A DNA stretch of 64,000 bases from Sanderia malayensis (taxonomy: Eukaryota > Cnidaria > Scyphozoa > Semaeostomeae > Pelagiidae), in the NCBI GenBank assembly GCA_013076295.1, contig RQOL01000863.1, positions 1,120,180-1,184,179 on the forward strand, written 5' to 3'. Positions within the stretch are counted from its first letter, which is position 1. Each line of letters starts with the position of its first letter. A model generated the notes under the pieces. It did not search any database, had not been told where the DNA came from, and saw only the letters and a program-made list of their open reading frames with translations. Position numbers and translations under genes: made by a program. Shown piece by piece: positions 56,130 through 64,000 of the stretch.

Positions 56130-57965
56130 AAGCAAAGAAAATTAAAACACTATAAATATCCATCAAAACATGTAAAATGTATTAAATACACTGCTTATTA
56201 CAATAAATGCAAATTCGATTAGAAAGCTTCTAACATTCTCAGACAACGGATGCTTCGCTTGCAAGGGATTGTCCCAAGAATCATTTTCTGTTTCTGGACA
56301 AATTCGGACATTACAGTACGGAACAACGCAACTCATAAAATCATCTACAGCAGTTGGACAACTAAAAGAGGGAACCACATGCATAGCAGTGTGCGTTATG
56401 TTGGCATATTATCTCATTAAATGGCTCAGAAACTATACTACAATTTCTCATGCAAATGCACTGTAGCAGCCAAATGGCTTTAAATAGCACAAAGTCGTGA
56501 TATACACAGATGCATATCACAGATATGAATTAAACGGACATTATGCTGACTATAATGACAGTATAAGCTAGGTTATTACTTGATATCCTACTAGCAATGA
56601 TAAGCTGCGGCCTTATACACGCGTAAAACTCTTATGATTACTTCTATCGCGTCAGATGATTATCCTTCACAGAGACAGACCAGACGAGTTGGCTGGACAT
56701 TTCTTCATACAACCAGCACGGTCGTCTGGCAATTCGGAAATGCGCAACAACAACGAGGGTTCAAAGACGAAAAGTCCCAGCGGTTCGATTCACTCACGCG
56801 AAGGAGATGAGAGTGGACTTTAGACTCTGCTCATTCAGTTGGATACGATTGAAGCGAGATATTTCTAACAGCTTAAGGGAAAAAGACACGTCAGCTTGAA
56901 ATATGCTGAAGTGTCAAGTATGCGAGGGGTACTTAAACTTGAAGAGAGCATACATCAAGTTGCACTTTTATGCGTGGAGGAGCACTGTTCCAAAGAGAAA
57001 TCAAAAATTTGGTCCAGTTGATGACATTTCGAGTTAAATCAGGTCAAACCTAAAGCACACATAAAGATAGGAACAATCAAAGCAGGAATGTACCAGAACG
57101 TGTGTCTAAAAGGTTCGTGCTTGGCGCACTGCAACTCTGCGACCGTATTACCAATCATCTGATCAGTACTAATCGCTGCTCTTATAGCAACAACTGCCTC
57201 TACCATTCAGTATTTCCAGACCAATTTGCAAATAAGACCCTAAGACAGTAGGCCTATTACAGTCTCGTCAGCTTACGTAGTTGCGTTGCGGTACGATAGA
57301 CGGCTTACGTAGCAAAACATCTTCACGATATAATACAGCGAGGCGATTGACATGAGACAACAATTTCACTCGATTATTGTGTACAGTACAGTGCACGGAT
57401 TTGTACGGTATCGGATTGGCTTGTAGAGCAGACAATGCATTTTCTTCCCCACTATTGAACGCGGTGTTGTAGTACGGCAAGCAGCGTTGAAGTACATCCA
57501 GGCTAGGCTGGCAATTATCCTGCTTTTACTGATTATAACACGGATAATTGTTGAAGGAGACGAGAGGATGCAGATAATTAGTGGGTCGTTAGCGAATCGT
57601 AAAACTAGACAAACACGCCAACTCTTGCGTTTCGCATGTTATTTTTCTTTTACTTGCGGAACATTGGTGCATCAAACGTTCTCTTTTGCCAAAGATGCAT
57701 GAAATCATATACTCCGGACACCTCGAACCTAGGATAACTCGAGAGATGTTCGATTTCCCTGGAAAGCTTTGCTTGCACTTTCTAACCCCCAATGACTCGA
57801 ACAACTTTAATCGGTCCTTGGAGGTTCGTGTCACCGGGATATTACTTTATACTCTATCACACGAAATTTCTAATGGAAGTCCATGTTTTGTGACTTCAAA
57901 CACTGTCCCACATATTGCAATACACTGCATAGTTGCTAGTCTTTATGCAACTATGTATAGTTGCT
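56130..57965. other. probable myc intron / 5' region
   Basis: No further myc exon was recognised on the minus strand. A 73-codon minus frame (56384-56163) with several Cys has an acceptor-like TCTTTTAG but ends in a stop and matches nothing I know. Confidence 0.35.
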
Positions 57966-58018
57966 AATCGTAGTACTGTCTGCTCGTGAAGTACTACAGA
58001 GCAGACAGTACTACGATT
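57966..58018. repeat. perfect 20-bp inverted repeat
   Basis: Arms AATCGTAGTACTGTCTGCTC (57966-57985) and its exact reverse complement (57999-58018) flank a 13-nt spacer. The loop size would allow a stable RNA hairpin or cruciform. Confidence 0.85.
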
Positions 58019-60384
58019 GCCATCAGGATTGACAAACAGACGCACAGTTTAGACTACAAAATATTAGCATTAAGCAATACAGCAGACCAACAACAAGCTA
58101 GAATACTGAGCGTGAGCAAACATCATTATCATAAAAACCAGCTTCTTGTGAAAGAAGAGTTATCCCCCAACGAGTACCCAGTGAGAGTACGACAGAGAAG
58201 CTCAAGGGAAACCCCTTGTGGTAGCGTGCGCCAGCGAGACATTGATTCAGATGTCTGTGACTGAGATAAGCTGGAGATGAATGAAACAGATCGACGCGCA
58301 CGCCGCAACTGAACTTAAACTATGTACGCTGTGATTCAATGAGACAGTGGACTGAAGCACCAGTCAATGGTAAACTAATTAGCTGCTTATGTAGTAACGA
58401 GATTACCTCGATTCCTGGGAAAGTAGCTACGTAACGCGAGTCACGAGAAATTCCCATCATTCAACATAGAACACGTCATGCAACAACAACTTTCGCATTC
58501 ACACTGCTTTTGTTGGCCGAAAACGTGTTATGAGAGTTGTGTACTCATGTATGAGTAAATCTAAGGGTACTTTACCACCCTCTATCTTCATTGTAACCAA
58601 ACGTATTGGTTCATTGTACTGGATTGAAAATTGGTGAACTCTGCACCACACAATGACCTTCCACCCAAAAGAACCGGTAGTCTGTCCCCGATCGACCTTT
58701 GACGTTTGGCATTTATGTCGGGTGCAAATTGTACAGCTCGGGGTCGTTTTGAAGCCCTGGCTAACCAAGTGTACAGACCATTTTCTTGCAACTACCTACA
58801 CACTGAGCTTGCAAACGTTTGAAAGCTGCACGGCACTGTAATATGCCTCGTGCTGCTTGGAAGTGGTTGCAAATTGAATGGACGTGTCATTCGCGTTGAA
58901 TGTCTACGAGCAAGCCTCACGAAACTGAAATAAGCTGAAAGCAAACATTCCTTCACGCCGACTCGTAAACAATTCGATAGCAAAGGGACCGTCAGTTCCA
59001 TTCACGTAAACAAAAACACAGTTTGCGCCGTGGGATTAGCTTTGACCAGTTAGAGCCAATAAAAGCGAGTTAAATTAATTGGATGGATAGAGAATACAGA
59101 AGAGAGGAGAACAGTGGCAATCCTATATTGCATGTATCTTTACCCAGCGCAGGTCGAACGCAACCACGCAGAGAATGGAGGAAAAAGAAGATATGAAAAT
59201 GCGATCAGAAAAGAGAGACAATAAAAAGCTCACAAAGGGTGGGATAAAATCACACACACTTCTCGTGAAGAAAGATTTGCTGAATGAATGAGCAAACAAA
59301 CCAACACTAACATGATCTTGCCATGAAATGACGTCACTAGTACTCAGGCCTCTAGTGCACGTACACACGCATGTCACGACGTTTTCTGCGGTGGTCGCCA
59401 ATTATTCGAGATAAGTTGGAGATTCGTTTGGCTTTAGCGAGAAAATGCACTTCTTTATGTACATACTTGACAAGTTTAACAGTTTAGGGTGAAAAGGATT
59501 AAAGGCCAAACGATGGCGAGGGTTCACAGACAGCAAAACCCTAAAGTCCTTTATGGTCAGGAGCCTGTCATTGTAAACGACGGTACGATAACATTGGAAT
59601 ATAGTGTAGCAGCTAAGTGACCTCTTGGTCTGTAAGTTGAAAGTTCAAATTCCATTAGGGTGACAGTGTGTCGTTTACCGAGCCAGAAGCAACAAAGTTT
59701 TGCTTTGTTGCTTATCCGGTCTGGATTATGAGGTTGCATAACTACACAGTAACTAATTGGCTTTAGTTAATAGTATTTACTCATCTCTTAACGAGGCAGA
59801 TGTCCACGAGAATGGTCCTAACATGCAATGATTAAAAACCTTATACAACAAAACCACCGAAGTCTCTATTAATAGCTTGGAATACTGTACGCAGGTAAAC
59901 CGCATTTGTATAATGTCATTGTACATATGAACATACACAAAGAGCTCCTATCTGCTTAACAAGCAGCAAATTGCCGGTCTCAAACCAAAATGATACGATC
60001 TGAGATAACGAGACTCGGGCCAATTCCCGCAATAAGTGGAGTGCATTGAAACGCTATATCGCGTGCATTGTGTCGAAATTACTGCATGGGTGACAAAAGG
60101 CCCTGAAAGCACAACCGGTAATGGACTTATTAAGTGGTAGAAAAGCCAGATAATAAAAGGCCTGGTGTTACTGGGAATTTGAATGCATTTGACCCGAATG
60201 GTTGCATTGGTATAATTCCAATCCAAATCAGATCAAAAAGACATTAATCCAACACGCTTCTGATGTATAGATTACTCTATTAAAATCTCGCCACTTAAGA
60301 ATAACACAAAGTATTTAGTTATGTACTGTACGCGCCTTCGCATATTGTTAACCCAAAGACACTAAACTACACTGTAGCTTCTAT
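58019..60384. other. non-coding, no supported gene
   Basis: Open frames are short and patternless. Near 59645 GTTCAAATTCC resembles a Pol III B box, but no A box or tRNA fold is evident. Confidence 0.4.
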
Positions 60385-60535
60385 ACTACACTATACCATA
60401 CTATACTATACTATATTATACTATACTATACTATACTATACTATACTATACTATACTATACTATACTATACTATACTATACAATAACTGTACTATACTAT
60501 GCTATATACTATACTATACTATATATACTGTACTG
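60385..60535. repeat. (ACTAT)n microsatellite
   Basis: About 25 near-perfect copies of the pentanucleotide CTATA/ACTAT, with interruptions at both ends. Confidence 0.95.
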
Positions 60536-63500
60536 TAATAAATTGCAAATACCCTATTGACTATAATCAGGCTCTGGAAAAAACTGCAGATGAAAAACAC
60601 AAGAATACCTTTGGGTAAAGAGGGGTCAGGATGAAGAGCCCTAAACGATAAGGAAATATTGATGAACTATTTCTGTAGGAAATCATTTCGGCGAGCAACG
60701 CACATATGCGTATATGGAGATTATGGTAGAATGAAGCACGGCTACAAAGATCGTGTCAGATAATTTGAAAAGCTTTGGAAACGCGATGAGAATGTCAAAA
60801 AGATAAACACATGGCGAGTGTTGGGATTTGCGTAAAACTGCACGAAAAGAAATGTCATTGCCGCCCAAATCGAGGCCCATGCTTCTGGTCTGCATATCCT
60901 GAAATTAGCCCGATGTGGCCGAGATAACAAGGCAGATATCCTCAATGTTCTATTGTTAAATGTGTCGTGTGTAATGGAGGCCGATTAAAGAACAGTGTGT
61001 AATGACATTTGATCGGTTTACGTATAGCAAATCTTGGAAAGAAAAGCAGTTGTAGATTTGGCATGAATGCGAACCGAGTTGAAATAGAAATGCTAAGTCG
61101 CCTTAATCGCGGCGATCCATTATTCATTAAGAGACTTAGACCGGGACCTTATCTCATCTAATGGGTGGGGTTGCATGACTTTGTGTGCACCGAGAGTAAA
61201 GTAATGCAAAACGAACAAAATGTACCAGATGCGCTAATGATCAAAAAAGATTTAAAATTGCCTTAAGTAGTCTGTGAGCATTCTGTTTGTCAACTGTTTG
61301 AGAGACTGTGTCAGACCAAAAGCCAATGTCGGAAAACTTATTCAAACGCCCCCTTAAGCGCCCGGGTATATTACGGCAAACAGCCGGGCGTTTATTCAAC
61401 ATGCGACTCAATTGCAGCTGACATGAAGACTTGCCTCAGTGCAAATCGACTTAAAGTCCATTGGTCCACTGCCAATGGACGGTGGATTTCACGCCAAAGT
61501 GAAAGATCCTGCTAAGACCGCAGCAATGCACACACAAAGCGATACCATTTGAATGGCAAGGATATCCGAGAGATAATAACAGTCGCATACCCTTGAGGTG
61601 GAACAATGTAAAGCTCGGATATACATACACATTAGACCCGTACTGAACCATTAAAGACTGAAGGGGGACTTAGTGTAACATCGACATTCTCAATTCAATT
61701 AACTGGGATACGGTCTATTGCCAAGATTACGCTGCCGTGTGAACTGCGACAAATAAACGGAAATTGCAATCGAGTTGGAGATAATTAGGTAAGCAAAATC
61801 CTTTGTGACAAGGTGCGGTTGAGACAGACGGAACACGATGATGCAATGTAAGCGGTGATTTCGTTGCTAAGACACCACATCGGGTAAAATGTGTGGAATT
61901 TGTGCCTCATAAATTGAACACTGGCACTGCTGATAAGAAATTACGATGCGGTTCCACAAGGATCCGTTCTCGATCTCCTGCTAACAACGTGTTACAAACG
62001 TATCAATGTACAGACCCTGTGGCGTGTACTTTATGTATACTCTACATGTTGTCTATGTAATAGAACCGAATTATATGGCTCTGGCACTGCATTACAATTG
62101 TAGGGGCAACATAATTTATGCCTAGGCGCATATTGTGTACACATATATTACCTGAGATCTAGCCTTGGTGCGGCAAGCTTACTGCTAATTCAAAATATAC
62201 GACGGAGACAGATTGCTACCATTTGCAAGTGTATGCAAAGGGTCAAGCTACTTTATGCCCGTGGGCCACGATGGAATGATTGAACATAAAGGGAAGAAGG
62301 GATTGAGACTTGTGGGATGTACTATTGATCCCGAAATAGAATTAAACAACTGCATTGTCAAAAGCGACTTGGAGCGTGTCGTTACACTGCTGCGCAGCCA
62401 GAAATGAGCATAAGAAAAAGATACAATTACAAGCCGATAGAAGATGCAGGATAGGATTAGGTATATACACACAAAGAGCCCCGGGGAAACGGATATACAC
62501 TTCATCTCTCTGTAAGGTCATGGTGGTATTTCAAAATTCTTGATTCGACAAATTTGTAAAAAGGTGGGTCTGATTGCATGGAGAAATCAAAATAGAGATT
62601 TCATCAGTAAAAACATTGCATCACAAACAGGTATGTCTTGTGCAATCTAATGTATGAGAAGATTAGAGGTATGCAAACGACTGTGGTCAGAAAAGATAAA
62701 CATGGAAAAGACCGAGACTCAAGAAAAAATGTTACAATATTGTTACAAAATAGTGTGTATCGTTCTTCAGCCTCGTACTTATTGTCCGCGTAGCCTCGTT
62801 CTCTTCAATCTTAACACCTTTACACGGCAATTGTGGATAGAGCCGTAAAAGAATAAAGTTAAGCAACCTGAAGAATGCGTGTGTACATACAATCAGAAGC
62901 ACTTGCCAGAGGTCCACACAGGGCAACCATAACCGAACAATGGAAAATTACAGATACACACAGGGTAATAATGTTTTCAATAGGGTTTTCAATAGGACTT
63001 TCAATAGGGTTTTCAATGGGCACATGATAGAATGGCACAATGACAAAACATACCATAATAAGACACGTTGCTTTGAAGAATACTAACAAAGACTGGAAAA
63101 CGCTAAATAGATTGCTAATAATAGCCTTGTTATGAAACAATTCTTGAGTTTGCGTCAAGAGTCTGTAAAGATTTCAAAAGGTAATTCAAACAGGAATCGT
63201 TGGAAATCGACCTTTGTTGATTGTATGCAGCCGTTAGTCAAATCAAACCAAAACAAAAAGATTGCTGTTTGCATCAGCTCATCTTGTATAAGCGACTGTG
63301 CTATGCTGTCTCTGCGCATACAAAAGAACAGAATAGGCCCACAGCTGGTGCATGCAAGTCTCAATTGTACGACAGTACAATGAAATGGGACATTGCCTAA
63401 CACTTGGTTAATAAGCCACATTGAATTTGCTGCTGATGGGCCTGTGTGCTAGGAATGTTGAGGAGAATGGTGGACATTTTCTGCAAAATGAGTAATTGTG

Positions 63501-64000
63501 TGCGCAATTATTTCAATCCAGTGTAAACGCTGATGAGATTAGATTATTCCATGGCAAATAACGTCAGCACCACGTGAGAAACCTGAGAAGTGGCCATGTT
63601 TGAGCGCAGGACTGTGGTGGAAACTCGATATCATGAAGCTTAAAGTGAACTGGTACCGGGGTATAGGCGTATACATACAACACTTGTCATGTTTAGAATC
63701 CGGAGTTTGTTTAACCCAGGGCGCACAAAGCTGTACAATAACAAAAAATGTTACAAAAAATAACAGCTCCTGGGATCAGACGTTTAATTTGTCACATAGC
63801 AATGCTTGTGATACAACGCACCATTATTTTCATTTCTATCGATATACATACAGCAATGTGCTTCATCAATACTAGAAATAAAAACCTTTGGAGTTTCCAG
63901 ATTGACCCGGTGTATATTAGCCCGATTCACGATCACTAAGGAAACTGCTATCCAAAATAATGCATTCCTGGCATTGTAAATATACAATGTTTTAGGATAA
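60536..64000. other. non-coding, no supported gene
   Basis: No exon with convincing splice sites or domain was found. Local features are a four-fold TTTTCAATAGG-type repeat at about 62974-63020 and GCGCCC/GGGCG words around 61345-61392 that recur near 31370 and 36510. Confidence 0.4.

Noticed and set aside
56163..56384. Cys-containing minus-strand frame next to the Myc exon
   Set aside because: It ends in a stop before any donor, cannot splice to the Myc exon in frame, and resembles no Myc region.
59605..59660. tRNA or SINE candidate with GTTCAAATTCC
   Set aside because: A lone B-box-like word; no cloverleaf could be built by eye.

Overview
This is nuclear DNA of an animal. It has spliced genes with GT-AG introns, a Myc bHLH-leucine-zipper exon, a heparan-sulfate-type 2-O-sulfotransferase, and piggyBac, Ngaro-type, LTR and MITE-like transposons. 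The AT-rich composition, short introns and element repertoire fit a non-bilaterian (sponge or cnidarian) or another marine invertebrate. The sequence alone does not settle the taxon.

Layout. 0.6-3.2 kb (+): a six-exon gene for a secreted protein with a mucin-like Thr/Pro repeat and a basic tail (gene I). 3.2-9.3 kb: exon-like remnants, tRNA-like tandem repeats, a purine tract and a roughly 1.07 kb foldback. 9.7-12.2 kb (+): a five-exon gene for an acidic protein starting MGNQTSN (gene V), behind a duplicated CCAAT/CRE module. One intron carries a MITE, and a short LTR element sits just 3' of the gene. 14.8-24.7 kb: a nested transposon island, in which a decayed piggyBac and a split-repeat (Ngaro/PAT-type) tyrosine-recombinase retrotransposon interrupt an array of tRNA-like repeats. 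This array is an inverted duplicate of the one near 5 kb. 25-26 kb (-): a tentative very small gene. 26.9-32.6 kb (-): a twelve-exon secreted protein gene with an internal exon duplication (gene II). 33.7-35.2 kb: a 190-bp minisatellite. 35.6-39.3 kb (-): an eight-exon gene for an acidic protein (gene IV). 40.2-44.4 kb (-): a nine-exon secreted protein gene (gene III). 47.5-48.2 kb: a second MITE. 48.6-53.9 kb (+): a 2-O-sulfotransferase gene. 55.5-56.1 kb (-): the last coding exon of a Myc gene. 56.2-64 kb: apparently non-coding sequence.

How the genes relate. Genes I, II and III are all predicted secreted, low-complexity proteins built only from phase-1 exons, which is the pattern expected of exon-shuffled extracellular proteins. 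Genes I and II share a 22-codon exon module that is always followed by a basic exon. Genes II and III share a GxLSRQ motif. In the sulfotransferase gene, reading frame and splice phase link a type II membrane anchor to a stem of about 700 residues, rich in Ser, Asp and Asn and dotted with acidic Ser-Gly sites, and then to the catalytic domain. An extracellular-matrix or proteoglycan theme for the neighbourhood is an inference. Exon models for genes I-V were built by hand, and every intron phase was checked to close the frame. The one exception is the last sulfotransferase junction, which is flagged.
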